64,000 nt of DNA from Bacteroides caecigallinarum. Lineage in GTDB: Bacteria > Bacteroidota > Bacteroidia > Bacteroidales > Bacteroidaceae. Position 1 is the first letter of the stretch. Every line of letters begins with the position of its first letter. The stretch spans positions 122,732-186,731 of the forward strand of contig NZ_JACJLQ010000001.1 in NCBI RefSeq assembly GCF_016902295.1, written 5' to 3'. The translations under genes were made by a program, and so were the position numbers. This document shows, piece by piece, positions 26,919 through 36,062 of the stretch. Under the pieces are notes generated by a model, which saw only the letters and a program-made list of their open reading frames with translations, had not been told where the DNA came from and ran no database searches.

Positions 26919-26957
26919 TCCCGGACTGTATGAATTGTATGGTCTGGGATTTTTTTT
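26919..26957 (+). terminator. pfkA terminator
   Basis: TCCCGGACTGTAT pairs with GTATGGTCTGGGA with some G-U pairs; eight T follow. It lies about 40 bases past the pfkA stop. Confidence 0.85.
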
Positions 26958-27032
26958 ATATTGGTGATATAATAATAGTTATAGTCCGAAAGTTACAAAT
27001 GATTCATAAAAATGCTTTTTTCCAATGTATTA

Positions 27033-27064
27033 TTTGCAGAGTAATCAAAATACAATTATTTTTG
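27033..27064 (+). promoter_or_regulatory. Promoter of psd
   Basis: TTTG at 27033-27036 and TATTTTTG at 27057-27064 are 20 bases apart, an excellent fit to the Bacteroidetes -33/-7 promoter (TTTG-N19-21-TAnnTTTG). It is 35 bases before the psd start. Confidence 0.75.
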
Positions 27065-27099
27065 CATGTTAAAAGACAAATTTCATTACTTTTATCATC

Positions 27100-27786
27100 A
27101 TGAATAGAATTAAAAAACTGAAAAAGATTCGCCTTCACCATGAAGGTACAAATATATTAATCAGTAGTGCAATAGTGTTGTTGGCTATTAATTTTGCATT
27201 TTATTTTATATTCGGTACTAATGTAGTGTCTTATGCATTGACAACAGTCAGTATTGTGCTCTATATTCTTATGGTTAATTTTTTCCGGTGTCCTATACGA
27301 CTTTTTAAAGGTGAAACGGAAAAAACTGTTGTCGCTCCAGCCGACGGAAGGGTAGTGGTGATAGAAGAAGTTGAAGAACATGAATATTTTCATGACCGCC
27401 GATTGATGATTTCTATTTTTATGGACATAACAAATGTACATGCCAACTGGTATCCTGTTGACGGTGTCGTGAAGATGGTTAAACATCATAACGGAAGATT
27501 TATGAAAGCTTGGCTCCCTAAGGCCAGTACTGAAAACGAACGATCAACTATAATAATAGAGACTCCTGAAGGCGAGACTGTAATGGCAAGACAGATTGCA
27601 GGTGCTGTGGCAAGAAGAATTGTTACTTATGCAACTCCCGGTGAAGATTGTTACATAGACGAACACATGGGATTTATAAAATTCGGTTCCAGAGTTGATG
27701 TATATCTGCCTTTAGGTACAGAGGTTTGTGTAAAAATGAACCAAAAAACTACCGGTAACGAAACTGTTATTGCAAAACTTAAATAA
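27100..27786 (+). CDS. psd: Phosphatidylserine decarboxylase
   Basis: Makes phosphatidylethanolamine from phosphatidylserine at the inner membrane. The 228-residue protein is of the short (archaeal/Bacteroidetes-like) type: two N-terminal membrane segments (about 17-55), then the core GGTAPADG-like [17 protein letters not shown] and [20 protein letters not shown]. The self-cleaving site that yields the pyruvoyl group is [10 protein letters not shown] (the Gly-Ser pair near residue 195). Next gene is pssA, 11 bases away, giving a two-step PE pathway in one operon. Confidence 0.95.
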   Translation: MNRIKKLKKIRLHHEGTNILISSAIVLLAINFAFYFIFGTNVVSYALTTVSIVLYILMVNFFRCPIRLFKGETEKTVVAPADGRVVVIEEVEEHEYFHDRRLMISIFMDITNVHANWYPVDGVVKMVKHHNGRFMKAWLPKASTENERSTIIIETPEGETVMARQIAGAVARRIVTYATPGEDCYIDEHMGFIKFGSRVDVYLPLGTEVCVKMNQKTTGNETVIAKLK

Positions 27787-27797
27787 TCTGTTGCTTT

Positions 27798-28508
27798 ATG
27801 CCGAATATAATAACTAAGAATATCCCTAATAGTATTACCAGCTGTAACCTTTTTTGTGGGTGTATAGCATCCTATATGGCTTTTATGTCCGATTTTCAAA
27901 TGGCAATGTTGTTTATCGTATTAGGTGCAGTATTTGATTTTTTCGACGGGATGAGCGCAAGATTGTTGGATGTATCTTCACCTATTGGTAAGGAACTTGA
28001 TTCTTTGGCAGATAATATTACTTTTGGCTTGGCTCCTTCGGCAATAGTTTTCTCTTTATTCAAGGAAGTCTATATCCCTGATTTCATTTCCGGTATCTCT
28101 GATTACTTACCATATACGGCATTTTTGATCTCAGTTTTTTCTGCATTACGCCTTGCAAAGTTTAATCTTGACGAACGACAGACTACATCTTTTATTGGAA
28201 TGCCCACACCGGCAAATGCATTATTTTGGAGCTCACTGGCAATATTCGTTCATGAACATCAGTATGTAGCTCAGCTGTTTAATGCATTGTGTTTGCTTCT
28301 TTTGGTTGTAGTAATGTCTTTGCTTTTGGTATCCGAACTTCCAATGTTTTCATTGAAATTCAAGAACCTTAAATGGCAGAACAATAAGATTAGATATATA
28401 TTCCTTGTAGTTAGCATTATATTGCTTGTATTATTTGGCATAAGCGGTTTGGCGGCAGTAATTGTTTGGTATATAGTATTATCAGCTTTAACAAACAGAA
28501 AATCATAA
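27798..28508 (+). CDS. pssA: CDP-diacylglycerol-serine O-phosphatidyltransferase
   Basis: Makes phosphatidylserine for Psd. The CDP-alcohol phosphotransferase motif D-G-x2-A-R-x8-G-x3-D-x3-D is visible as FDFFDGMSARLLDVSSPIGK ELDSLADNITFG (about residues 44-75). Six to eight hydrophobic segments follow. Length 236 aa fits the Bacteroidetes type II enzyme. It is in an operon between psd and a DUF4834 gene. Confidence 0.95.
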   Translation: MPNIITKNIPNSITSCNLFCGCIASYMAFMSDFQMAMLFIVLGAVFDFFDGMSARLLDVSSPIGKELDSLADNITFGLAPSAIVFSLFKEVYIPDFISGISDYLPYTAFLISVFSALRLAKFNLDERQTTSFIGMPTPANALFWSSLAIFVHEHQYVAQLFNALCLLLLVVVMSLLLVSELPMFSLKFKNLKWQNNKIRYIFLVVSIILLVLFGISGLAAVIVWYIVLSALTNRKS

Positions 28509-28561
28509 TATAATAATCGTGGCACGGTTATTGTATATTAATACTTAAAAACGCAATAACT

Positions 28562-28813
28562 ATGTTTCAAATTTTAGGTTTGATATTTTTCATAATCTTT
28601 TTTATAGTAATTATAGGATTCTTCATTCTGTATAAGATAATAAAGACGGTATCTGGAATAGGAAAAAGTTCAAGAAAACGATCGGAACAATTCGATAATT
28701 ATAGAGATTCAGATCATACGGAATATAAGAAAACGAATGAATCCAAGTCTAAGAATAAGGTATTCGATGACAATGAAGGTGAGTATATTGATTTTGAAGA
28801 GATAAAGGATTGA
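28562..28813 (+). CDS. DUF4834 small membrane protein
   Basis: The 83-residue protein has one N-terminal membrane segment (about residues 4-27: ILGLIFFIIFFIVIIGFFIL) and a charged cytoplasmic tail. The sequence ends with EYIDFEEIKD. This is the form of the DUF4834 family, which sits next to pssA/psd in Bacteroidales. Function is unknown. It is 54 bases after pssA and likely in the same transcript. Confidence 0.75.
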   Translation: MFQILGLIFFIIFFIVIIGFFILYKIIKTVSGIGKSSRKRSEQFDNYRDSDHTEYKKTNESKSKNKVFDDNEGEYIDFEEIKD

Positions 28814-28946
28814 CATTCATCTCTTTTTTTATTCTTTTACGTCATAGTTTACCTAATTTAACTCTAAGACGGCTTTTTTCTTTTGGTAAAATTTGTTTTT
28901 TACAATTTAATGCCGTACCTTTGCACTCGCAATTAGGAAATAACAT

Positions 28947-29019
<73 letters not shown>

Positions 29020-29034
29020 CTAATGAATAATTTA

Positions 29035-29060
29035 GGAGTCTCAAGAGAGACTCCTTTTTT
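29035..29060 (+). terminator. tRNA-fMet terminator
   Basis: GGAGTCTC and GAGACTCC form a perfect 8-bp stem with an AAGA loop, followed by six T. Confidence 0.9.
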
Positions 29061-29139
29061 GTTGCCATTTTGTCAGAAACAAGGGGTCAAGGGGGAGCAA
29101 CGTAAAAATGTTGTAGATTTGTTGTAGGAATAAAAAATG

Positions 29140-29168
29140 AAGGAGCTAAGTTTATCACTTAACTCCTT
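29140..29168 (-). terminator. Hairpin downstream of tRNA-Pro
   Basis: AAGGAGCTAAGT and ACTTAACTCCTT form a stem with one mismatch, with A-rich sequence on its left that gives a T-rich tail on the minus strand. It lies 12 bases past the tRNA-Pro 3' end. The stretch 29061-29139 between the two tRNA transcripts holds no gene I can recognise. Confidence 0.7.
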
Positions 29169-29180
29169 TATTTTCACCAG

Positions 29181-29255
29181 TCGGGGTGACTGGATTCGAA
29201 CCAGCGACCACACGCCCCCCAGACGCGTACTCTAACCGGGCTGAGCTACACCCCG
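29181..29255 (-). tRNA. tRNA-Pro (GGG)
   Basis: On the minus strand the acceptor CGGGGTG pairs with CACCCCG. The anticodon loop is CTGGGGG with anticodon GGG, and the T arm is GCTGGTTCGAATCCAGT. Discriminator A, no encoded CCA. Confidence 0.95.
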
Positions 29256-29348
29256 AATTGCTGGCGCAAATTTACTGTTTTTTTCTTAAAAACCAAATAA
29301 AACCTGTTTTAGAAGTGTTATGTGTCATGAATATCTATTATTGAAAAA

Positions 29349-30413
29349 TCATCCCATTGTTTCTGAATAGAAGTCAAGGCTTTCGAAGATTTCTTCTTTT
29401 GATACTATTTGGTTTATTTTTATTTCTCCGACATCACTCAGTAGGGTGAAGTTTACAGAATTTGCAGATTCATTTTTCTTGTCGTGTGTCATTAATTCGT
29501 ATAGAGCTTCATAGTCTTTGCATGTGAAATGCAGTTTGCCGTAATGCTCCTTTATAAATGTCACTGTTTGTCTTAGTCTCTCACTTGGAAATCCTGTCTT
29601 GATGTGTGATAAGTACAATTCGCATACCAGTCCCCATGCTACTGCATATCCGTGAAGAGCATGATGTTCTCCCTTCAATGAATAGCTTTCAAAGGCATGT
29701 CCTACAGTGTGTCCAAGATTCAAAGACTTTCTTATATTCTTTTCGAATGGATCCTGTTCCACTACATTCTCTTTTATTGCTACTGATTTACCTATCAGCT
29801 CTTGTAATGATTTGTAGTCAATATTGTCATTAAAATTGAATAATAAAAGCTCACGCCAGTTTTCATGATTACTGATTAGTCCATGCTTAAGCATTTCGGC
29901 ATATCCGGACATGATATTTTCATAGTCAAGTGTTTTTAAAAATTCACTGTCTATAATAACTTCCGATGCCGGTGCAAAAGCGCCTATTTCGTTTTTCAGA
30001 CCATTGAAGTTAATGCCGGTTTTACCACCTACGGCTGCGTCAACCATCGATAAGAGTGTAGTCGGTATGTTTATGAACGATATACCTCTTTTGAAAGTGG
30101 CAGCGGCAAAACCGCCAAGGTCAGTAACCATTCCTCCACCAAGGTTTATTAACAGCGAATGTCTGGTCGCTCCACCATTGCTGAGTTCGGACCATACATG
30201 AGTCAGTGTTTCAAGATTTTTGTTGCTGTCTTCAACACCTATTGTGATTTTGGTCGCATTTTTTACTGTGTCTATATTTTCCGTCAATGGCAGACAGAAT
30301 TGTGACGTATTGTTGTCTGTAAGAATGAACAGCTTGTCAAATTTATGTGATGAAATTACATTTCTTAAATCCTCTTCCAGATTCTTGCAGATGATTACTT
30401 CTTGTTTATTCAT
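29349..30413 (-). CDS. aroB: 3-dehydroquinate synthase
   Basis: Second step of the shikimate pathway. The NAD-binding and active-site blocks are visible: INLGGGMVTDLGGFAAATFK, INIPTTLLSMVDAAVGGKTG, FLKTLDYENIMSGYAEMLKH and RKSLNLGHTVGHAFES (zinc ligands His/His). Length 354 aa is normal. A TATTTTTG -7 element sits on the minus strand at 30433-30440, 20 bases upstream. Two tRNAs lie downstream. It appears monocistronic. Confidence 0.96.
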   Translation of the reverse strand: MNKQEVIICKNLEEDLRNVISSHKFDKLFILTDNNTSQFCLPLTENIDTVKNATKITIGVEDSNKNLETLTHVWSELSNGGATRHSLLINLGGGMVTDLGGFAAATFKRGISFINIPTTLLSMVDAAVGGKTGINFNGLKNEIGAFAPASEVIIDSEFLKTLDYENIMSGYAEMLKHGLISNHENWRELLLFNFNDNIDYKSLQELIGKSVAIKENVVEQDPFEKNIRKSLNLGHTVGHAFESYSLKGEHHALHGYAVAWGLVCELYLSHIKTGFPSERLRQTVTFIKEHYGKLHFTCKDYEALYELMTHDKKNESANSVNFTLLSDVGEIKINQIVSKEEIFESLDFYSETMG

Positions 30414-30432
30414 AATTATACAAATTTGATGG

Positions 30433-30440
30433 CAAAAATA
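30433..30440 (-). promoter_or_regulatory. -7 element TATTTTTG before aroB
   Basis: The minus-strand TATTTTTG lies 20 bases upstream of the aroB start. Confidence 0.5.
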
Positions 30441-30482
30441 GAAAAAAAGTTAGAAAATAACTTTATAATGTTTACAAATAAT

Positions 30483-30490
30483 TATTTTTG
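30483..30490 (+). promoter_or_regulatory. -7 element TATTTTTG before the 141-aa membrane protein
   Basis: TATTTTTG lies 20 bases upstream of the start at 30511. It is about 50 bases from the divergent aroB -7 element, so the two promoters nearly abut. Confidence 0.5.
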
Positions 30491-30510
30491 TACCAATGAT
30501 TAAAAACTAA

Positions 30511-30936
30511 ATGATAAAGATTATGAAAGGACTTTTCCCAATTTGTTTTCGTGTATTAGGTTATACGCTTCTCATTTTATCTGTGTTTCTCCCTATGTTG
30601 ATGTATATGTTTGGAATGATAACCACTGATGCCGGTTTGATATACGTAAAGCTTGGGGCTAAATCAGTAATATGGATTTCTTTGTTTTTTATATTTTTCG
30701 CCAAATCTGATGATGAAGACGAGGTTACTTCGTCTCTTCGTGCTAAAGCTGCCAAATTAGCTTTGTTGATTTGGGGGCTGTATTATCTTTTTGCACTTGG
30801 CAAATCTGCTTTTGACTTGAACTATCAGAGTGCAGATAATTCCGTTGGAATCTTTTATATGGTAATGAATGTTATCTGTTTTGAGTTTTTGGTGCAAAAA
30901 CGTAAAATTGAGAAAAAAATTGGTAGGAAAAATTAA
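30511..30936 (+). CDS. Small four-helix membrane protein, unknown
   Basis: The 141-residue product has four hydrophobic segments (about 13-37, 48-66, 83-101 and 108-128) and a basic C-terminus (QKRKIEKKIGRKN). I do not recognise the family. It is divergent from aroB and followed after 100 bases by the outer-membrane beta-barrel gene. Codon use and the good -7 element support a real gene; function unknown. Confidence 0.65.
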   Translation: MIKIMKGLFPICFRVLGYTLLILSVFLPMLMYMFGMITTDAGLIYVKLGAKSVIWISLFFIFFAKSDDEDEVTSSLRAKAAKLALLIWGLYYLFALGKSAFDLNYQSADNSVGIFYMVMNVICFEFLVQKRKIEKKIGRKN

Positions 30937-31034
30937 AATGATGTTTACGGTATTAAACCTTTTCCCAATATATCTGTCAAAAGCGTATTGAAAATAATTT
31001 ATTAAATAAAATATGGAATGATGATTTTGGGACT

Positions 31035-33923
31035 ATGAAAAGTTGGGTTTTGTGTTTTTTGATAGGGATTTTTACCCCTTTGCTAATCTTTCCGCAAGGA
31101 AGGACACCTCGAGGAACTGTTTCTGGAACAGTTGTTGATGCAGAAGATAAGATGCCGGTCATGCAGGCTACCGTACAGATACTGTCGCCTAAGGACAGTA
31201 GTATGGTTACAGGTAATATTACCGATATAGACGGTAAGTTCTCGCTTAATGCACGTGTAGGCAAGTATCTGCTTAAGGTTTCATTCGTTGGTTATAGGCC
31301 TGTTTATAAAAATATTGAGATTACCCGTCAGAAGCCTAAGACTGCAGTTGGTAATATAGAATTAGCTTCGGATGCGATAATGCTGGAGGGAGCTGTGATA
31401 GTTGCGCAGGCCCCTGAAGTTACTGCTGTAGCCGATACTTTAGTCTATAATTCATCGGCGTACAGACTACCTGAAGGTTCGGCTCTTGAGGAGTTGGTAA
31501 AGAAACTTCCGGGAGCGGAAATTGATGATGAAGGTAAGATAACTATAAATGGTAAGGAAGTAAGCAAGATTATGATAGACGGTAAAGAATTTTTTGCCGA
31601 CGATCCTAATATAGCACTTAAGAATTTGCCTGTAAACATTATTGATAAACTTCGTGCTTACGACAAGCAGTCTGATATGGCAAAAGCTACAGGTATTCAG
31701 GATGGTGAAGAAGAAACTGTACTTGATCTTACAGTAAAACCTGGAATGAATAGGGGTTGGTTCGGTAACGCCGATGTTGCCGGAGGAACTCAGGACAGAT
31801 ATAGCGGTAAGGTCCTTTTAAATCGTTTCTATGACGGTAATCAGTTTACTGTAATTGGCTCATCCAATAATGTTAATGATAACGGTTTCCCAGGCGGTGG
31901 AGGTGGTGGACGTTGGAGAAGTCAGAACGGATTGAATACTATCCACATGGCTGGTTTTAACTTCGCTACAGAAACTGAAAAATGGCAGAATAACGGTAGT
32001 GTGAACTTTAATATGAAAAATTCCGACATAAGGAGTAAGAGCGCATCTGAAACTTTCGTATCGAGTTCTTCAAGTTCATTTACTAATGCTATGAGTCTTC
32101 AGGATAATAAGACCCTGAATCTTACTGCCGATTTCAGAATAGAATGGAATCCTGACACTATGACTATGGTTCTTTTCCGACCGAGAATCCAATATGGAGA
32201 TACTGATAATGGAACAAAATCAAACACTTATACTTTCAACCAGGATCCGGTATATTCAACAGACGAGCTGATAGATGCTGATGAACAGGGGAATCTGACG
32301 GAATTGGTTCCTGAAGAAAATATCATAAATACAATAGCTCGTAACAGCCTTTCGCGTTCCAATTCGTTTACTCATGGCGCGTCATTGATGTATAACAGGC
32401 GTCTTGGTAAGGCCGGAAGGAATATAACATTTAGGTTATATTATAACTATACAAATAGTAAATCCGAACAGTTTTCAACATCAGAGACTAATTATTTCCA
32501 GAAAACCCCTGAAGAGCAGTTGGAAATATTGAACCGTTATATAACAACTCCAACAAAGAGTTATAATTATAGTGCGCGCGTCTCATATAGCGAACCTATA
32601 TTCAAGAATATGTTCCTGCAGTTCAGCTATAACTTCCAGTACAAGCGTAATACTTCGGATAATTCCACATACGATATGCCTAACGGATGGACAGTTGATA
32701 ATGGATTGGCTGGCGAAATAAACGGTACTTATAATAATGACTTGAGTAAGAGTGCGGCGTATAATTACTTTAATCATCAGGTCGATGTATCCTATAAATG
32801 GATTACTGAGAAATCACAGTTTAATTTAGGTGTTTCATTCCAGCCGCAAAATACCAAATTGGATTATAAGAAGGGTGAGCTCGATACCATTAGCACACGT
32901 AAGGTGTTCAATTTCACACCGACTCTGGATTTCAGATATAAGTTCTCGAAGACAAGCCAGTTGAGGGTGGATTATAGAGGCCGTAGTTCACAGCCAAGTA
33001 TGACAGACCTGTTGCCGATAAGCGACAATACCGACCCGTTGAATGTCAGAGTGGGAAATCCTAATCTGAAACCGGCGTTTATGAATACATTGCGAGTTAT
33101 GTATAATACGTTTAATGTGGATACTCAGCGAGGTGTGATGACGCATTTCTCATATAACAATACGCTTAACAGTATTAGTAACCGACGTACATACGATGTG
33201 ACCACCGGTGGATATACTACAAGGCCGGAGAATATTAACGGTAACTGGAATATCTTTGGAATGGTGGGTGGAAATATTGCTTTAAAGAATAAGAAATTTA
33301 CCATTAATACATTCACTAATACAAGATATAGTAATATGGTAAGCTATATCAGCAGTAAGGAAGTTACAACAGATTCGGATAAGAATATCACCAAACAGCT
33401 GAATCTTGGTGAAAGGTTGAGAGGTACTTACAGGTCAGATTGGTGGGAGGTTTCTTTGAATGGTTCTATCAATTACATGCATTCCAGAAACAGTTATCAG
33501 GAATCAAGCAATATGGATACCTATCAGTTCTCTTACGGTGCCAGCACTAATATAGACCTGCCGTGGAATATGTCGATTTCAACAGATTTGTCACAGAATT
33601 CCAGACGAGGTTATACCGATGCTTCAATGAACCGTGATGAACTGCTGTGGAATGCTCAGATTTCACAGAACTTCCTGAAAGGAAATGCTGCTACAATCAG
33701 CGTTCAGTTCTATGATATTTTGCGTAATCAGAGTAATATAAGCCGTGCGATATCAGCCGCTATGCGTTCTGATACAGAATATAATGCTATATACAGTTAT
33801 TGTATGGTACACTTTATCTATCGTCTTAACCTCTTTGGTGGAAAACAAGGCGGACGTCCTATGGGAGGTCCTGGATTTGGCCCTCCGGGAGGACATGGAC
33901 CTGGATTCGGACCAAGAAGATAA
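31035..33923 (+). CDS. Outer-membrane beta-barrel protein with carboxypeptidase-regulatory domain
   Basis: The 962-residue protein has a signal peptide (to about residue 20), then an Ig-like CarboxypepD_reg domain (GTVSGTVVDAEDKMPVMQAT to KVSFVGYRPVYKNIEI). A TonB-plug-like region follows (LEELVKKLPGAEIDDEGKIT, ISKIMIDGKEFFADDP). The large remainder has beta-strand texture with many aromatic ends, typical of the OMP_b-brl_3 family, related to SusC-like and TonB-dependent receptors. Ligand unknown. After the last barrel strand (YCMVHFIYRLNLFGG) comes a 28-residue Gly/Pro tail. A related C-terminal fragment lies at 60065-60268. A strong terminator follows. Confidence 0.9.
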   Translation: MKSWVLCFLIGIFTPLLIFPQGRTPRGTVSGTVVDAEDKMPVMQATVQILSPKDSSMVTGNITDIDGKFSLNARVGKYLLKVSFVGYRPVYKNIEITRQKPKTAVGNIELASDAIMLEGAVIVAQAPEVTAVADTLVYNSSAYRLPEGSALEELVKKLPGAEIDDEGKITINGKEVSKIMIDGKEFFADDPNIALKNLPVNIIDKLRAYDKQSDMAKATGIQDGEEETVLDLTVKPGMNRGWFGNADVAGGTQDRYSGKVLLNRFYDGNQFTVIGSSNNVNDNGFPGGGGGGRWRSQNGLNTIHMAGFNFATETEKWQNNGSVNFNMKNSDIRSKSASETFVSSSSSSFTNAMSLQDNKTLNLTADFRIEWNPDTMTMVLFRPRIQYGDTDNGTKSNTYTFNQDPVYSTDELIDADEQGNLTELVPEENIINTIARNSLSRSNSFTHGASLMYNRRLGKAGRNITFRLYYNYTNSKSEQFSTSETNYFQKTPEEQLEILNRYITTPTKSYNYSARVSYSEPIFKNMFLQFSYNFQYKRNTSDNSTYDMPNGWTVDNGLAGEINGTYNNDLSKSAAYNYFNHQVDVSYKWITEKSQFNLGVSFQPQNTKLDYKKGELDTISTRKVFNFTPTLDFRYKFSKTSQLRVDYRGRSSQPSMTDLLPISDNTDPLNVRVGNPNLKPAFMNTLRVMYNTFNVDTQRGVMTHFSYNNTLNSISNRRTYDVTTGGYTTRPENINGNWNIFGMVGGNIALKNKKFTINTFTNTRYSNMVSYISSKEVTTDSDKNITKQLNLGERLRGTYRSDWWEVSLNGSINYMHSRNSYQESSNMDTYQFSYGASTNIDLPWNMSISTDLSQNSRRGYTDASMNRDELLWNAQISQNFLKGNAATISVQFYDILRNQSNISRAISAAMRSDTEYNAIYSYCMVHFIYRLNLFGGKQGGRPMGGPGFGPPGGHGPGFGPRR

Positions 33924-33933
33924 CGCTACTTTC

Positions 33934-33975
33934 AGAGAGCCGCATAAAATGAGACAAGATTTTATGCGGCTCTCT
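33934..33975 (+). terminator. Terminator of the beta-barrel gene
   Basis: AGAGAGCCGCATAAAAT and its perfect complement form a 17-bp stem with an 8-base loop, followed by GTTTTT. Confidence 0.95.
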
Positions 33976-34051
33976 GTTTTTATGTTGGTAAAAAGCGATA
34001 TATTTTCATGAAAAACATGTATTTTTGTTTTTAACCTGATATGATGTTATT

Positions 34052-35491
34052 ATGAATGATATATTCTTTGCACTGATTTATTTCACTTACATGTTGATAG
34101 TGTTTTCGACTGTAGTATATGTTGTGCTTGATAACAGAAATCCTGTAAGGACGATGGCGTGGATACTTGTGCTTACATTTCTTCCGTTGGTAGGACTTAT
34201 ACTGTATTTCTTTTTGGGTAAGAGTAACAGAAAAGGAAGGCTGATAAGCAGGAAAGGTTATTCCAGACTGATAAAAAGGCCTATGGCTGAATTCCAAATG
34301 CAGGAGTCATTGAACATCAAGACTGAAAAGTCCAGGATAATGTCTTTTTTTATGAATGTAAACAGGGCTTTGCCGTTCGATGGCAATAATGTCGAAGTAT
34401 ATACCGACGGAAAGTCTATGTATATGTCATTGTTGAAATCTATTTACAGTGCCCGCCACCATATCCATGTTGAGTTCTACATAATAGAAAACGATCCGGT
34501 TGGCCGTTTGCTCAGGGATGCGCTGATTGATATGTCAAGGAAGGGGGTCCGGGTAAGGGTGCTTTATGACGATGTGGGATGCTGGAAGGTGAATCATGAA
34601 TTTTACGAACAGATGCTGTGCGAAGGTATAGAAGTACAAAGTTTTCTAAAGGTCCGCTTCCCGGTGTTTACATCGAAAGTCAATTATAGAAATCATAGAA
34701 AGATAGTTGTAATAGATGGTAAGGTGGGATTTATTGGCGGTATGAATATAGCTTATAGGTATCTTTATGGTTTGAATTGGGGTATATGGAGAGATACTCA
34801 TGTCAAAATAAGCGGTAAGGCTGTATATGGCTTGCAGACAGCGTTTCTGACAGATTGGTTTACTGTTGAACGATCGCTGATTACTGCCCCTGAATACTTT
34901 CCTAAAATGTCATCTCCAGAACCGTGTGGAAGCGATGCTTATAGTTCTGTTGCACAAATTGTGACGTCCGATCCTGTAGGCGAGTGGAGAGACATTATGC
35001 AGGGTTATGTTATGGCCATTAATAACGCGAAAAGCTATGTTTATATACAAACTCCTTATTTGCTTCCTACTGAACCTGTGCTTACTGCTTTACAGTCGGC
35101 TGCTCTCTCAGGCGTAGATGTAAGGATTATGATACCAAAACGTGGTGATTCATGGTTTATTCATAAAGGAACAATGTCGTATATAGGCGATATGCTTGAG
35201 GCAGGAGTTAAGGTTTATCTTTACAAGTCCGGTTTTCTGCATTCAAAGCTTATGGTGAGCGACGACGAGCTTTCTACTGTTGGTTCAACAAATATGGACT
35301 TCAGGAGTTTTGAGCATAATTTTGAGGCCAATGCATTTTTTTATGACAAAAAAACTGCGTTGGCCCTGAAAAATATTTTTTTTAATGATATGAAGTCAAG
35401 TATTCTGCTTACACAGAAAGTCTGGAAGTCCCGTTCGGGAAAGAACAGGATTACTGAGTCTGTTATAAGACTGTTGTCTCCTCTTCTTTAG
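34052..35491 (+). CDS. cls: Cardiolipin synthase (phospholipase D type)
   Basis: Joins two phosphatidylglycerols to cardiolipin in the inner membrane. The 479-residue protein has two N-terminal membrane segments (about 6-26 and 38-57). Two HKD phospholipase-D motifs follow: NYRNHRKIVVIDGKVGFIGG MN (about 212-235) and FLHSKLMVSDDELSTVGSTN MD (about 395-418). Both catalytic His-Lys pairs are complete, so it should be active. Its 3' end overlaps the convergent rsmD by 29 bases. Confidence 0.96.
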   Translation: MNDIFFALIYFTYMLIVFSTVVYVVLDNRNPVRTMAWILVLTFLPLVGLILYFFLGKSNRKGRLISRKGYSRLIKRPMAEFQMQESLNIKTEKSRIMSFFMNVNRALPFDGNNVEVYTDGKSMYMSLLKSIYSARHHIHVEFYIIENDPVGRLLRDALIDMSRKGVRVRVLYDDVGCWKVNHEFYEQMLCEGIEVQSFLKVRFPVFTSKVNYRNHRKIVVIDGKVGFIGGMNIAYRYLYGLNWGIWRDTHVKISGKAVYGLQTAFLTDWFTVERSLITAPEYFPKMSSPEPCGSDAYSSVAQIVTSDPVGEWRDIMQGYVMAINNAKSYVYIQTPYLLPTEPVLTALQSAALSGVDVRIMIPKRGDSWFIHKGTMSYIGDMLEAGVKVYLYKSGFLHSKLMVSDDELSTVGSTNMDFRSFEHNFEANAFFYDKKTALALKNIFFNDMKSSILLTQKVWKSRSGKNRITESVIRLLSPLL

Positions 35492-36062
35492 TATCCTCCT
35501 CTGCTTTATCTGAACTTTCGTCGGAAGGATAGCCGAAGAAAGAAAAGTTTACACTGCCGTAATGTCTGTGTTCGATAAAGTAAGGATGAGATTCGAAACT
35601 CAGATCTTTACCATGCTCCAAAACAAACATACCGTCCTTTTTCAGAAGTTCGTATTTGAAAACCATATCCGGTATTTCCGACAGCCTTTCTAACGCGTAT
35701 GGAGGGTCGGCGAATATGAAATCGAACTTTTCCTGACATTTTTCTATATATTTGAATACGTCGGCCCTTAGTACAAAGCATTTGTCTGTCTTTACTTCTT
35801 TCATTATTTTATTGATGAATGAAAGATGCAGAGGGTCTTTTTCTATAGAGATAACTTTATCGCATCCTCTGGATACAAGTTCGATGCTGATGCTTCCCGT
35901 ACCTGCAAACAAATCCAGAGCAGTGACATTGTCTTCAAAATCAATGTAGTTGCTAAGAACGTTGAACAGGTTTTCTTTTGCGAAATCAGTTGTCGGTCTT
36001 GCCTTGAATGTGTGTGGAACGTCGAATCTTCTTCTTTTGTATATGCCGCTTATTACTCGCAT
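35463..36062 (-). CDS. rsmD: 16S rRNA (guanine966-N2)-methyltransferase
   Basis: The 199-residue protein has the Rossmann SAM site VTALDLFAGTGSISIELVSR G (about 47-67) and the catalytic FIFADPPYAL (about 114-123, the DPPY of N2-guanine methylases). The start MRVISGIYKRRRFDVPHTFK ARPTTDFAKENLFN is the standard RsmD opening. The C-terminus is a 20-residue acidic Glu/Thr tail. It overlaps DUF3822 upstream by 10 bases, so they are coupled. Confidence 0.95.
   Translation of the reverse strand: MRVISGIYKRRRFDVPHTFKARPTTDFAKENLFNVLSNYIDFEDNVTALDLFAGTGSISIELVSRGCDKVISIEKDPLHLSFINKIMKEVKTDKCFVLRADVFKYIEKCQEKFDFIFADPPYALERLSEIPDMVFKYELLKKDGMFVLEHGKDLSFESHPYFIEHRHYGSVNFSFFGYPSDESSDKAEEDTKEEETTVL

Noticed and set aside
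29061..29139. Integration site or element remnant between the two tRNA genes
   Set aside because: No integrase fragment or duplicated tRNA end is visible; both tRNAs are complete.
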